Assembly: GCA_949357655.1 (NCBI GenBank)
Contig: CASHTG010000016.1
Coordinates: forward strand, 2,356,001 to 2,420,000
Direction of reading: 5' to 3'
From: Parascedosporium putredinis
Lineage: Eukaryota; Ascomycota; Sordariomycetes; Microascales; Microascaceae
DNA length: 64,000 nt
Position numbers and translations under genes: made by a program. Within the stretch, counting starts at the first letter, position 1. Each line of letters begins with the position of its first letter. Below are positions 27,191 through 39,810 of this stretch, in pieces. The notes beneath the pieces were generated by a model. It worked only from the letters and a program-made list of their open reading frames with translations. It did not search any database and had not been told where the DNA came from.

Positions 27191-30100
27191 GGCTGCGGTC
27201 GGGGGAGCGTGGGAGAGGGATGGGGGTGTACGAGTAAATATCAATAGAACGAGCATTGCATGTATCAAAATTCAAACTCTTTCGATAGAGGACAAGTCTT
27301 CTGCCAACAACTAACCAACCTTTCGAAGCAATCGTCAGTCGCTAAGCTGAGACTCCTAGGTATATTCACGTCGATGGCTTCTTGGCCGCCTACTTGTGCC
27401 ATGTTTCTGTATGTGCTCTAGGAACCTGGTTGCGTAGTCACCCCACATCAGAATCCAGGGGATCGGATCGTCATGTCAAAATAAAAACTGCTTTATTTTA
27501 TAGTATCGCATAAGCCGCACAGAATTATCATATGCACCTTGAAGTATGGTTTGCCTCCCCGGTATGACGATGAGCGACCCCGCCAGATAATGGAGCGGGA
27601 ATCAATTCACCCAGCAATGTATACAAGTTAACCTCGGGGACTAAGCCAATCGCTTCGGTAATGTCTCCCCATTCACTTGTTGTCTTCTCCGATATTTAGA
27701 GATTAGGCTCGAGGACCCTACATCTACGAGACTTCTGGCAGCTACACGACAAGCGGGGAGTTGACATATTACTATTCCTCGGAGCGCTGATCGGCATCTC
27801 GACATAACTGTCATGTTTGTGATCTCGGTCCCTGTCTCGGGAGATGTGACCAAGAATTTAGTCTCTCGAGTCCAAGGGATGAAGCGGAAAAGATGAGGGA
27901 CGCAGGACGAGTATTAACCCGGGCAGCCGGTAATCTGCCTCCTGGTCGGCCCCTCTGAATTGGTCAATCTTCTGCATTCATCCGCCTTAGTTTTACCACG
28001 AACAGGTTGTGTAACCTACGTGCCCTTGTGTGAACTCCGCCCATCTGTATACCTCGGCGCACGTATTCGAGGTGGAGATCTGCACGCGGTCTGGGTGGGT
28101 TATTCTCAACTGGTCACTTTTCTCTCCTCGTTATTTTTTATCTTTACTTCTCTCTCTTTCTTAGACCCTTTTTCACTTTTCTATTTCTCTTATCTCCCTA
28201 GGGAGCTTCTTGGCTTCGAAAGAGAATGTCAAGGATGCTGGATGGCGTCGCCGCACTGCTGCAGCTTCTCCAACCTACCTTGGATATACGACTTACACCC
28301 ACTGGGACAACCCCTCAATCCCTCGTGGAGGGTGGGCTTGTGGCTATTTCGGGCCTGTCATCGGCCTCGGCGCGGAGACTTGGCGCCCGCGGGCGGGAGG
28401 GGGAGCGAGGCCGGCAGATCTGATGGGCACACATCTGGTAGCCAACTCGGTGTCGAATCCTCATTCCCATCTGTTGGTGATCGCTAGCTTTTGCGAACGG
28501 TACAGGTTCAATTCGCAATGTCCCATGTCTCGGGATAGGACCAGGCTGCCCAGCCTTCGCCAATCCTTCGCGGCCTCTGGCTAGTACGGCAGGCTCTCGT
28601 GATTGTGGATATCGCGATCTGTCGCGAGTCTCTTCCTCCTAGGCCGTGAGTACCACGAGGACTCCCCATCATCTCTGGGCCAGAGACGGTTGCGAGGATG
28701 ATCACCATCCTGTTCCTATTGCGACTTAGACCGAAACCACTTCTTAAACGTAGACGACGTGTTCGTCGCTCATATTGGTAATTTCGAAGCTGTCCGGGCG
28801 GCGGTATGCTTCCTCCCCTCCCCCATACTAAGCCGTGCTTTTCCATCACATCCTCAGTTCCGCCAGTTGACACCGGCAGAGCAGGTCGTTAGAGCCACTA
28901 GGCGACTTTTTGAAACACGTCAAATGCACGACAGTATAGATTTCGGCGTATAGCTGAGCATCTCGCATGATGCTCTCCTGGTTGAATAGAGCTTCCCCGC
29001 CCCCGGTCCTCGTTCGGGAAAGGTGTGCTTGCTTGCAGCCTCTCCATGATTACTATTCCCCGCGCATTCATCCAGTTCCTTTTGGGGCCGGGCAGCGACG
29101 ACGTCCCGGCGAATGAGTTTGAGTAGTGTTGGCGTATATTAGAACACCAGAATCGGAAGTCCTATATTTAGAACATTGGATGGTTGATATAATACTTTAC
29201 CTTCTTTTTGCCGCCTCCCTTCTAGCCTACCCTTGTTGCTCGACACAATCCCGGAAACCTGCTGAGGTGTAAATGGGAGCAGGAGAAGAGAAAAGACAGA
29301 GGGGGAAGAAGAAAACGAGCAAGATTAAAAAGAAAAGAAATAAAATTGAAAAGCCTCGGTAGAAAAGGTACACGTCTTTGACCGAACGGCACGACGGGCC
29401 CGAAAGTGAGGCACACGCAATCACGGCCGACGGGAGGCTGCCGCGTGGACGACCCCAAAACCATCCCCCTGCCCGGTCCCAATCATTTCCCGGGCTTCTC
29501 GCCTCTTTCCCTTCATAGACCAATGCGGAACCTTGTTTCCTGGTCCCTACGTGTAATTTTCTTTTTCTTCTCGAGCTGGTGGGACGTAAAGGTTGGTAGC
29601 TGTGTGCGTGTGGATATCTACCCATCTCCTAATATCCAGACGGTGGGTCACCACCACCAGCAATTTATCCCCTTCCCCCTAAGCTAAACCTACCCGCGGA
29701 CCCTCGCTCACCATAAGGTCAGTGGAAGGATGACGAATGCCAACATGGAGCTAGCGGGCGTCACGTTGGGTCGCGGCTCCATGCCGCTCTTGCTTTTGTC
29801 GCTACCACTTCTCTTCTTTTCATCCGATGCCTATCGGTGCGGATGAGGAGGGAAGAGACAACGCCTAGGTGCGCCGACGATCCGTGAAAGATATTGGCTG
29901 GCCTGGCTATCGTGCCATCCGGAGGTGCTCTTCATCTCCCGGATGCCGAGTGAGTCTCTACTTTCAAAGGAAAAAGAGAATTTGGTCATGCTTTTCCTGC
30001 CCCGTCCTCCCACGATTCCCGTTTTCTGCCCCTCCTTTGCCGCGGTCGATGACGCGGACAGTTGGGATGGGGGATCTTGAAGCAAGGTTTTATAGAAGTA

Positions 30101-30310
30101 GGCTCGGGCTTGGAGGCTTTTCCGTTTCCTCCTACTTCTTCTCGTCTGTTCTTTTCCCATCTTCTAAGCCCCGGCCCTAACCCGGAGCGAAAGCCATCAG
30201 CTATCCGTTGTGGCCCCCCTTGTACTCCCCATCCGCGCCCACCTTATTCCCCGCGAGGGTCAAGACAGCCACTCGCGCATCTCCGTCCATCCCACTTCCC
30301 CTCCTCCAAG
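27191..30310. other. 3.1 kb intergenic region, nothing recognised
   Basis: This stretch holds the 3' end of the mitochondrial protein gene and the promoter and leader of the hydrolase gene at 30311. The last few hundred bases before 30311 are pyrimidine-rich. I see no protein signature, RNA gene or repeat of note in it. Confidence 0.5.
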
Positions 30311-32845
30311 ATGCGCGCACCATTCCGCCTCGCCGCCCTCCTAGCCGGCCTCGGTCTCTCCCCACACGCCGCCTCCGCCTCGCCCAACTGCGCCTTCCGC
30401 GGCCCCGCCTACCCGCTACCCACCGACCTGTCCGCGCACCCGCTCATCCTCGAGGCCGCGGAGCAGCTCACCGCCGGCTTCAACGACCTCGCCGCCAACG
30501 ACACGAATCTCATCGCCACCAACAACTCGTGGTCCATCCAGGCCTGGTCGACGCACGAGCGCGCCGACCCTTCGGCGCTGCTGTGGTCCCACTACCATAG
30601 CGCCATGAACCTCGACGCCGTCAACTCCACCGGCGTGCGCGATGTCGGGCCCGACACCGTCTACCGCCTCGGCAGCCTCACCAAGGTCTTTACCGTCCTC
30701 ACGTGGCTGGCCGAGGCGGGCGACGAGTACTGGTATAAGCCCATTACCGACTTTATCCCCGAGCTCAAGACCATGCAGGAGCGGAACGCGGGGGAAGAGG
30801 ACCCCGTGCGGTATACGGACTGGGATGAGATTACGATTGGCGCTTTGGCATCGCAGATGGCGGGGATCCCCAAGGATTGTAAGTGCCTGCGGTATTTTCT
30901 TTTGGTTCCTGCCCTTTCCCCTCTGATAAGAAAACCTGCTCTTTTTGTTCCATCTGTTTCTTCTTGTTTACGGTCGTTGCGCGAACTGGAAGGAATGGCA
31001 GCAAGCTGACAGGGGAGAATTCATTGCTCGGCAGACTCCTTGTTAGGTGAATTGACACAAGACTACGGCCCCGGACTCGTTAATGTCGGGTTCCCTCCAC
31101 CGGAGAAACTCCCCGAAACGCCCGTGTGTGGCGTCTATGTCCTATGCAACAGGACCCGTAAGTTCTATAGCCTAGCCTCGTGTCCCTTCTTAGTCTGGTG
31201 TTCAAGACCCCCCAAAAAGACTACACTCATGCTGAAGCCCGTTGTTGGCAGAGTTCTTTGATGGGCTCCAAGACCTGATGCCTGTCTTCGCCCCCGACTA
31301 TGCGCCGGCTTACTCCAACGTGGCCTACATGCTCCTCGCCTACGCACTCGAGGAGCTGACGGGCAAGGATTGGGAAACCCTGCTGGCAACAAACGTGCTT
31401 GACCCTCTGGGCTTGGAAAACACCTTTTTCAACACCCCAAACGATACGAGCATCGGCGTCATCCCCGGCAACGCGTCTATGGTGGGCTGGTACAACCAGC
31501 TAGGAGAAGGAGGGGGACCGTAAGTCTACTTTTATGCGCGCGGATAACCGCCCAGATCCGTAAACCTCCCGCCCCTTGACTAACCACGATTATCTTTTTT
31601 CCTCCAGCACCGGCAGCATGTACGCCTCCGCCGACGACGTGACCCGCGTCGGCCGCGCCATCCTCACCTCCGAGCTCCTCCCCGACGCCGTCACGCGCCG
31701 CTGGCTCCGCCCCGTAACCTTCACCTCGGACCCCATGGCCGCGCTGAGCACGCCCTGGGGCATCCGCCGCATCAACATGGGCCACCCCTACCTCTGGACG
31801 TACGGCTTCCAAAAGCCGGCCGCATCGGCGACTACTCCGCCCTCATCATCATGCTCCCCGACTACGGCATCGGCTTCACCGTGCTCACGGCCGGCAACAT
31901 GCCGGGCAATATGAACTTTGACTTCGCCGACGCCATCGGCGCCACCCTGCTGCCCGCCGTCCACGCCGCCGCGCGCGACCTGGCGCGCGCCAACTTCGCC
32001 GGCAGCTACGAGTTCGCCAACGTCACGGCGCTCAACTCGTCGCTCGTCGTGGCGGTGGACGACGACCCGGGGCTCAGCGTCGCGGGCTGGGTGAGCAACT
32101 ACACCAACATGGCCGCCGTGGCTGTGATGCTGCAGTTGTCTACGACGGACCCCGTGAACCCCCGCATCCGGTTCTACCCGACCGGTCTCGAGACGGTCGT
32201 GCGCCGCCGGCAAGAGGTCGACGGGACGGAGGTGCTGCGGCGGCGCGTCGCGTTCAAGGCTACATTTGAGCACGCGGATAGCCCCGCGAGGGAGAATAGG
32301 CTGTTTTCGACCGATTGCGCGACGTGGTTGTCGGCGTCGTCGAATTTGTGGGCGGCGAGGGCGCTGGACGAGTTGGTGTTTGAGATTGACGAGGATGGTA
32401 CGGCGGTGGCGGTGGAACCTGTCGCGCTGAGGGTGGTTTTGGAGAGGGTGGATGCGTTGACGCCGCCGCCGCCGCCGCCTGTGGTGGAGGAGCCTCCTGT
32501 GGAGGAAGGGGAGCCGGAGGCGCCTACCGGCACGGAGACGGGGAAGCTCCGCCTACGGAAACTGAAGATGGGTGGGTGGAGATTCCGGTGGGTGAGGCGC
32601 CGGAGGAAGAGGGCGCAGAGGAGCCTCCGGCTGAAGAAGAGCGCCCAGCCGAGGAGGAGCCTCCAGTAGAAGAAGAGTCACCAGCAGAGGAGGAACCCCC
32701 AGTCGAGGAGGAGGCACCGGAAGAGGAGGGCACAGTGGAACCTCCGGCGGAAGAGGAACCCCCAGCAGAGGACCCTCAGGTGCCTGACGATGCAGCAGTT
32801 TTAGCGCACGGCATCCAGGTGAGAAAGTCTCACAATTTCGAGTAA
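30311..32845 (+). CDS. Secreted serine hydrolase of the beta-lactamase / transpeptidase-like fold with acidic Glu/Pro tail
   Basis: Four exons: 30311-30878, 31035-31157, 31252-31519 and 31608-32845. All donors are GTAAGT and all acceptors CAG. With two restored bases (near 31811-31820 and in the G run 32540-32543) the protein is about 732 aa. A signal peptide covers roughly residues 1-24. The nucleophile motif SxxK is Ser122-Leu-Thr-Lys125 (YRLGSLTK), the second motif YxN is Tyr-Ser-Asn near 251-253, and a KTG-like box reads KAG near residue 389, before GDYSALI. These three boxes define class C beta-lactamase / DD-peptidase relatives, which in fungi act as esterases or peptidases; the substrate is unknown. 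After about residue 620 the chain becomes a proline-glutamate repeat (EEPPVEEE units) of about 100 residues. CAG|GTGAGA at 32817-32825 is a possible further donor, so the C-terminus may be spliced. Confidence 0.85.
32450..32800 (+). repeat. Coding low-complexity repeat (Glu/Pro units)
   Basis: Imperfect tandem units encoding (V/A)EEEPP-type hexa- to octapeptides form the 3' end of the secreted hydrolase gene, starting with a (CCG)n Pro run near 32462-32480. One frame break (32540-32543) falls inside it. Confidence 0.75.
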
Positions 32846-35800
32846 ACAAGATACACGGAACACGCGTTTAAAGTCAACATGATCTACGTGATAGCCGGGC
32901 AGGGGAAGAGCGAGGGGGAGAACCACTATGAACAACGCGTAACTCGAAGAATGCGCGTCGTAGGGATAGAAGTAGGAATGGTAAAGGGGGCAACTTCAGA
33001 ATTCGGTCTTATACTGCGGCTATATCAATTTTGGGCATTATTCTTGTAAGATAGGGCAACGATTAGCGAGTGCCAGTATACATCATTACTTTTTTCTTCG
33101 CTTTTCCACTTGCTTATCGGTTTAGGGAGAACATCGTCATCTATTCCCCCTCACCGAGAACCGATCTTTGCTAGCGTTTCTTCTCTTTGCTTTTCCCATT
33201 GTCTCGACCGCGTCCCCGGGATATTCTCAACTATACGCACGCTTGACCCTAGCACGAACATCCTCCACCACCAATGAATTTGGCCATCGTAGCTGAAGGG
33301 TCTCCTTGGCGCAAGCACCTCGCAGCTCGCTTTTTCCTTGGACGGAGCGTTTCTTCTCTGCCGCTAGGGCGGAGAGTATTGTATGCACCCACACTTTCTT
33401 GGTGTATTCCCCGCGCGCCTCACCTGCGGTCTATCGAAAAAGTCGTGCAATCGAGATATCTAGTTGCTATGGAAGGCGGCTCGCTGCCATTGTCTCGGCC
33501 TCCTGTTTTCTTCCGTCCGAATGCGGAAAGAATTCCAGCCGGGGAGAGCAACAAACGGCCAAGTCAAATCCCTCTCCGTTTGTTGGGTTTGTGCGAGTGG
33601 CGCTCCCTTGTTCAAGACATTCCAGCAACACAAACATCCATTCTTGGATCGATTCCATTCCAAAACTGTACAGCTCTAAGCTGCCTGGTTTGCCGCCTGC
33701 CCCTCCATGCCAGAAGACGTGAAACCCTTAAAGCCCGAACCCAAAGAAAAACACAAATCATTGGTTGCCTATCTACTAAGTTTCTTCTCGCAGGTGGCAA
33801 TGCAAGAAGGGTCTCTGTCGGCGGTCGTCCACCCTCGTGTTCCAGCCGAGTCAGTGGTGCATCCGATCGTATACCTGTCTCCGGTATCCGAGAGTCGTGT
33901 CTTCCGAGTGTCCCTTATTGCAGACATACAATATAGTATCCACACGACGCCTTTGTATGTCTTTGTCTGCTGCGAATACATTGTTGAATAGCTGAGAAGA
34001 GGGTCCACGTACGCCTGTCATCACAGCCTCCTTACTATCCCTGAATTCACTGGTTTCTCAAGACGGCCGCATCACGAGAAAAGGACTCACCTCAGCTTGG
34101 TTCTGAGTGCGCAGTCCATATGTCCGGTTAACTTGTCCGTGAGCCATCGAGATGAATGGTCGTCTCTCAGTTGTGCATTCTCTCTCGCATACACGACCTG
34201 TTTTTTTCTTATACTCTTCTTTATTGCTACATGTTTTCGCCCCTCCTCTTTTTCTTACGTAGCCTAGGCTGAGACAAGCGTAGTATAAACCATACATGTA
34301 GTCGTCGAAACACCAGGTGCGCAAACTGTTAGACCACCGTCGGCGTTGCCTCGCAGCTCCTCGACACCGAGGAATCGAGCAAAAACACAGTATGTATCTT
34401 TACTGTCGCTTTCTTCTCGCATCTCGTTCCCGCGCTGGTAGCCTCGAAAGAGGAACAGCATTCTATCAGGATATATGAATGCGTGCGGGGGAGGCTCACT
34501 GTCCATCTAAAAGGCTCTATCGACATAGTTTTGTAAAGTGCATGGCCCTGAGGATGTCGGCCGCAACGGACTAGAAAGTTTGAGATGGCGCAACGTAAAC
34601 CATGGGCCATGGATACGGCACATAGCTTTTTGTCATTCACTCATGCTTCTCATTCTCCTTTTGGACGAACCAGTGGCAGAATGGCGGAAATGGAATTTCT
34701 TTTCCTTTTTATGTCAAGAGCGTGCATTCCGCACCTTGAACACCGCCGGAACGTGGACACTTTTAAACAATGTGCATTCTTTCCCCTCGTCCCCTTTCTT
34801 ACAGATTCGGGGTCGAGCCAAAGAATGAGAAAGGCGACGCTGGTTTCAACCTTATTAAGGTTACAACGGCGCAAGGCTTTCTGGAGGGACTTGCTGAACA
34901 ATCGAGCAAGAGTTTGGGGAAAATGCGACTTGCGATCTCGATGAACCACGGTTGTGTTATTGGGTTCTCCGCCCTCTCCTCTGTCGAACTGTTATACGCT
35001 ATCAAAGAAGGTAGTACTACACTGGACCCGCGGATCTATTTTGACGGATGGCAATGAAATGGATTTCCAAGAGGCTCAATATATTACACGCAAGAGACAC
35101 CCATCTGGCCCATTCTCGAGGTTGACCTTGGCCCGTGTTCCCGCTCCCGCAAATTTGGTTGTGTGGCCACGAGGCCCTTACGAGTTCCGGGACAATCGAA
35201 TGTTTGGCGCATTACTCATAGTAGTTTGCAAGACCCCGCAAAGAATACATCAAGTACAGATTAAGCATCAGTCAGTACTGTTTCGCTCTCGTCCCCGTGC
35301 ATCTTCTCGTTTTCGAGACGATGAGTGGTCACTGACGGCTACCACATCCGTCCATAGATCGTGCTCATCATGTTAATTAAGAAGCAGAGCCCCATGGGCC
35401 CGTTAGACAAGCGTGCATGGGAAGAACCACTCTGCATGATTTGAAATGTATTGGTGCTCTGTACCTTGCAGGTGAAAGGAGCCTGGACCACACTTCAACT
35501 GGGCTCGGAGAAGAAAGCAGCTCGTGGTGAGATCAATTCATCAAGATCTGGCCACTTACTCGCCCGAAAAGCGTGAGGGCACAACAATGAGGTCATTGGC
35601 AGGTGTCTAGGCAATAGCCTTCATCCCGAATCATTAGCTGGCTTCCACTTAGACACCCATGTAGTATCCAAGATGGGAATGCGCGTCTATGCTGTATCGA
35701 CTCGATAGGCAAAAAAGCAAAGGGGAGTGGAAAAGGATGAAAAAAAGAAAGGAAAACGGTTACAGAACCAGGGACAATTTCGCAAGCCACTCTCCTTAAA

Positions 35801-38800
35801 GAGTATTTGCGGAATAGGCCTGTGTCCGGATCACGCCCCAGGCATTTCGATATCTGAAGACGTTCAAAATGATTTATGACATATTGAATGCTGAAGCAAA
35901 AAAAAGCAGGCACCAAAGATTCATTCATCCTTCGGTGCTCGGTCTGATCACCGAGTCGCAAGCTGTGCCTTTTTTTTTTTTCATCTTCTCCGGTCCGTTT
36001 CAAAGCTCGCGAGTGATATACAGGTACGAACATCGAATCTCAAAGGGATTGGAGATCGAGGGCACCTAACCCGAGCTAAACTACAAAAACCGACGTTTCT
36101 TTTCTTTTCTTTTTCTTTTTCTTTCAACTGCAATTATTATCTTCTTTCCCCAGCAAAGATGTCTCAGACTCGACATTGGGAGATTGGAGAACGCCTGGTC
36201 TGACGCGCCCGACTTCAAATTGCCTTGCGGGGAAAGCCTTGCACCAAACTCGAATCAAAAAGGCCAGAGACGGCGTGGCATTGATCCATGGAATCCCTGT
36301 CGGCGATCATCAGCGGAAAAGCCTCTCTTCTTTTGTGTTCCTTCCTTTTTCTTCTATTCCTTGTTCTTACCCCTGGCCCCCTGTCCTTATGCTGACTTGC
36401 TTTGCCCTTCCGCCAGCCAGGTACGTACCGTGCCACAGCCTACTTGCCGACCAGTCCAAAAGGCAGCTCATTTTCTTGAGACGCGTCGTGTGGGATGCAT
36501 CACTTCGCTACGACAGTACCTCTCGACCTGAGGGAATGACTTTCCTTCCCCGAGGAGGGAACCAAGGTTGCGATTGGACACGCGCGCGATGTTATATTAG
36601 AGCATTGGTATATACACAAAACCTTTGAACGGGCGAGAGCTTCCCCAGTGAGGCTAGCCAACAAGGCGATGGACCTCGGGACCGTGCTGGTCGTCTTGTG
36701 ACGATCTCTCGGACCTGGTGATATGTGGTGGAAGACAAAGGAAGGAGACAATGGGGTTGAGTCCGACCTCCGGACGATCCCTCTGATCATGGCATGGGCG
36801 GCTGCAGTTCAGCTTCTTCACATTCGCTTTTGCCCCGCTTGAAGCCATGCGGATCTATCGAGCTCGGGTGGTTGTGCAAATCCAATGCGGATAAGGCCAG
36901 CTTTCGGAAAGAAAAGAGACACAGTGAAAGCCATTGAACAATACAAAGCACCATTTATTGGTGCTAGAAAAGCAAAAAGGCGGATCCATAGCCATCAATC
37001 GCATAATGCTTCGTACCTGTATGGATGGATTGCTTCCAATGTGGTGGCGGTGACGGGGCGATGCTCCTGTGCGTTGCGTACATGTATGTGCTTTTTGCGA
37101 TGCAGGCACGCTGGGCTGCATCCTCGTCGTCTTTTCCGCCCGGACGTCTGCGTCGAACCCACATTTGACGTGGACCTCATCTCATCTTGTCAGCGCAAAA
37201 TCCCAAACTTTGGGACGCGTTTTTCTTATGTCCTTCCTTCTATTTTTGGTTGACATGTCGTATACTTGACCCTAAGAAAATCCCCGTGCCCGAGCTGCCC
37301 GCGCCCAGAGTCGGGACGCACGGGTGGGAATGCGATGCGAGGGGGACCCTTGGGGAAATGATGCTCAGTGGGAAAAAGAGCGGAGAGGAAAAGGTGCAAG
37401 AGTAGGCTACCTGAACGAGGAGAGTGGAAGCTATTGCCTCTCCTCGGAGTAGAGGGAAACTAGATACCAACGCCCTGAGGCCGAGCACTCCCATGCACAA
37501 AGGGAAACTATACCAGTGGAAATTTGGGCCCACGACTTGGCCAGGCTGTCGATGAGGCACTGTCACATCTGAAACATCCTTCAATAAGTTCGGGCCCGCT
37601 TCTTTCTTCAGGGTTCTTCCATGTCTGTCTCCGTCTTGCCCTGGAGGGCGCGCGCGACTTGTCTTCTCCCTCTCTCCCTCTCTCGGCGGTGGCGGTATTA
37701 GCAGTGATAACATTGGACGAGAGCAAATGAGTTCAGAGAGGGCAGTGCGGTGGTTTGCGGAAGGGAGTGCTGCCACTCCTCAGCACTTCGGATGAGAAGC
37801 GTTCTTTGACCCTCGGTTGGGGATGCTTGTTACGTGCTATCTGGAATCTGTCTAGCAAAGTGGTGCCCATATGGACCAAGGTCAATCATTGTTTCAAATT
37901 TCTTTGGCCCCTCTTGCTTTTCGGAGGCGACGGGCATCTGGAGAAGAAAAAAAGAAGGAAAAAAAAGTACCCTGTTTCTTCTATGTATGGTTATTTATTT
38001 GTTTACTTGCAGTGGAGGGATTCAATATTGTATGTTTTTAGAGGCTTCGTTGCTATCAATTTTTGCAGACGATTTGGTCGAGTCTCATCACCGAGTCAAA
38101 CAAAGTAAACAATGGAATTCATGCAAGAAACGCGACCCTCACCAACATTTCATTGTTTTGTTTGGCAACAACAGAAAATAACAAAGCGCAAAGCAGCTCC
38201 AAACACCGGACCACGAGAGCATGAGAGGGCAATTCCCAGGAAGGAAAGGGCTAGAAAAAAAAAATAAAAAAGCCAAAAGCTCCGGAATGAACTTGGGCGA
38301 AGGTCTATCTTAGCGCGCATGAACCGTTCACGAACAGAACGGCCATCCACAGATCAATGGCCGTGCCTTCACTAGTACAGTGGGTTCTGCTGATCCATAA
38401 ACAGTAAGGAGCTTCGCTGAAAGCGCAAAAAACATGAGCTCGTCAACGATTTTCTGGAGAGCTTGTCTGCGTTTTTGTTTCCCTTTTCTTGGACGGCTAG
38501 GCCTCAATCGGCGTTAGTCCCGGGCGCCCGGTGCTTCCTCTCCCCCCCATCTGCCCAACCCGCCCACACAGGCGGCGCATGCACACACAGAGAGTCCTAT
38601 CAATCCGTGGGAAATGCCCGGCGCGGTGCCGCCGATGTCCGAGCGAAGATTACAAGTGAAACATGGCCAGCTCGAGGAGCTTGCTGATTGCTTGGAGGAG
38701 AACGCGTCTTGGTTGAGCGAAGATGAGGGGCACCTTTTCCTTTCTTCCCTCCCCCACCACCAACCCACGGCAAGGCAACGGAAGAGCTCTTGACCTGCGT

Positions 38801-39792
38801 GACGCAACACACAGACTCTCGATCCTTGCCTCTTTCTGCTGCCACCACCCAACAGAAAAAGGAAAGTGAGGGGAGGGGGGCGAACAGACATCGCGGGACA
38901 AAAAAGCCACGACGCGTCGATGCGACACACTTCTTTTTGGGGGCAGAGAGGGGAAAGAGTTGCCCAGCTAAGACGCGTCGAGCACACAGTTGTTCTGGGA
39001 AATTTGTTTACTCTGTCTGAGAGCTTCCTAGAGAGCTATCCGATTTTGGACTTTTGTTTCTTTTGTTTCCTGTTTTCGATCGTTGCTCCGATGGGAAGCC
39101 GGGCACGGTTGCCATCTCCTCATCTCCTCTCCCACGACCCTCTCTCGCTCCACCCATCGCCCTCTAGTGGGGCTACTTGGGGGAGGGCGGACAGGGCGGG
39201 ATCTGGTGGAAGAAGATGGACCAAGGAAAAGAAGAGAAAGGAAAAAGAAAAAAAAAAGTGCCTTGCTTACTAGCTCGTATGGACTCGGTGTGCAGTGTCG
39301 TGTAGGTTAATAGTTAGGTGGAGTCAGCATGTTGTGGGACACGACCTCGGAGAGCAGCATTTGCGAGCGACGAGAAAGGAGCGCGCGAGCAAGAGACTGA
39401 GAGAGCTTGAGCGAGAGCCTGCGAAAAGAAAAGGAAATTGGCAAGCGGGTCTTCCTCCGGGCTGGAGGACCGGGTTTCTCCACCGCCTTCCCAGGAACAG
39501 AGCCGAAGGCATCAACCAATGAGAACAAGACAAGGGCGCGCAGGTACCGAGATACTTTGTACATTTTTTTCTGCGGCGCCATCGCAAGCCCTCTGTTTCT
39601 ATTTGAGGAGATGCTCGAGTGGGAAAAGCGTGGGAAGCAAGCATGGCATGGCAGCATGGTACCCAGCCCTGTGTCCTGCCCTGCGCTGGAATGCCGAGTT
39701 CGAGTCACAGAGGGCCATGTACCTCGTACCTTGCGTCCATTTTTCTCTTGTTCGTTCCTCCTCTCTTTCTCAGACACACATTGAGAAGCAAG

Positions 39793-39810
39793 GTACGAAG
39801 TACTTCGTAC
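39793..39810. repeat. Perfect 18-base palindrome
   Basis: GTACGAAGTACTTCGTAC equals its own reverse complement and contains the TACGAAGTA motif on both strands. Sixteen bases overlapping it (39788-39803) recur inverted at 58954-58969. Confidence 0.9.

Noticed and set aside
26252..27268. 338-codon open frame antisense to the mitochondrial protein gene
   Set aside because: GC-rich coding DNA often leaves the opposite strand open. The translation has no domain, and the sense strand has a presequence, a spliced intron and consistent phase.
32174..32733. Ser/Gly/Thr-rich antisense frames under the acidic tail of the hydrolase, resembling a cell-wall protein
   Set aside because: They are the complement of the Glu/Pro repeat and lack a signal peptide and splice context.
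33274..33936. 220-codon open frame on the plus strand with overlapping open frames
   Set aside because: The translation shows no recognisable family, and three frames are open over the same bases, so there is no preferred reading frame.
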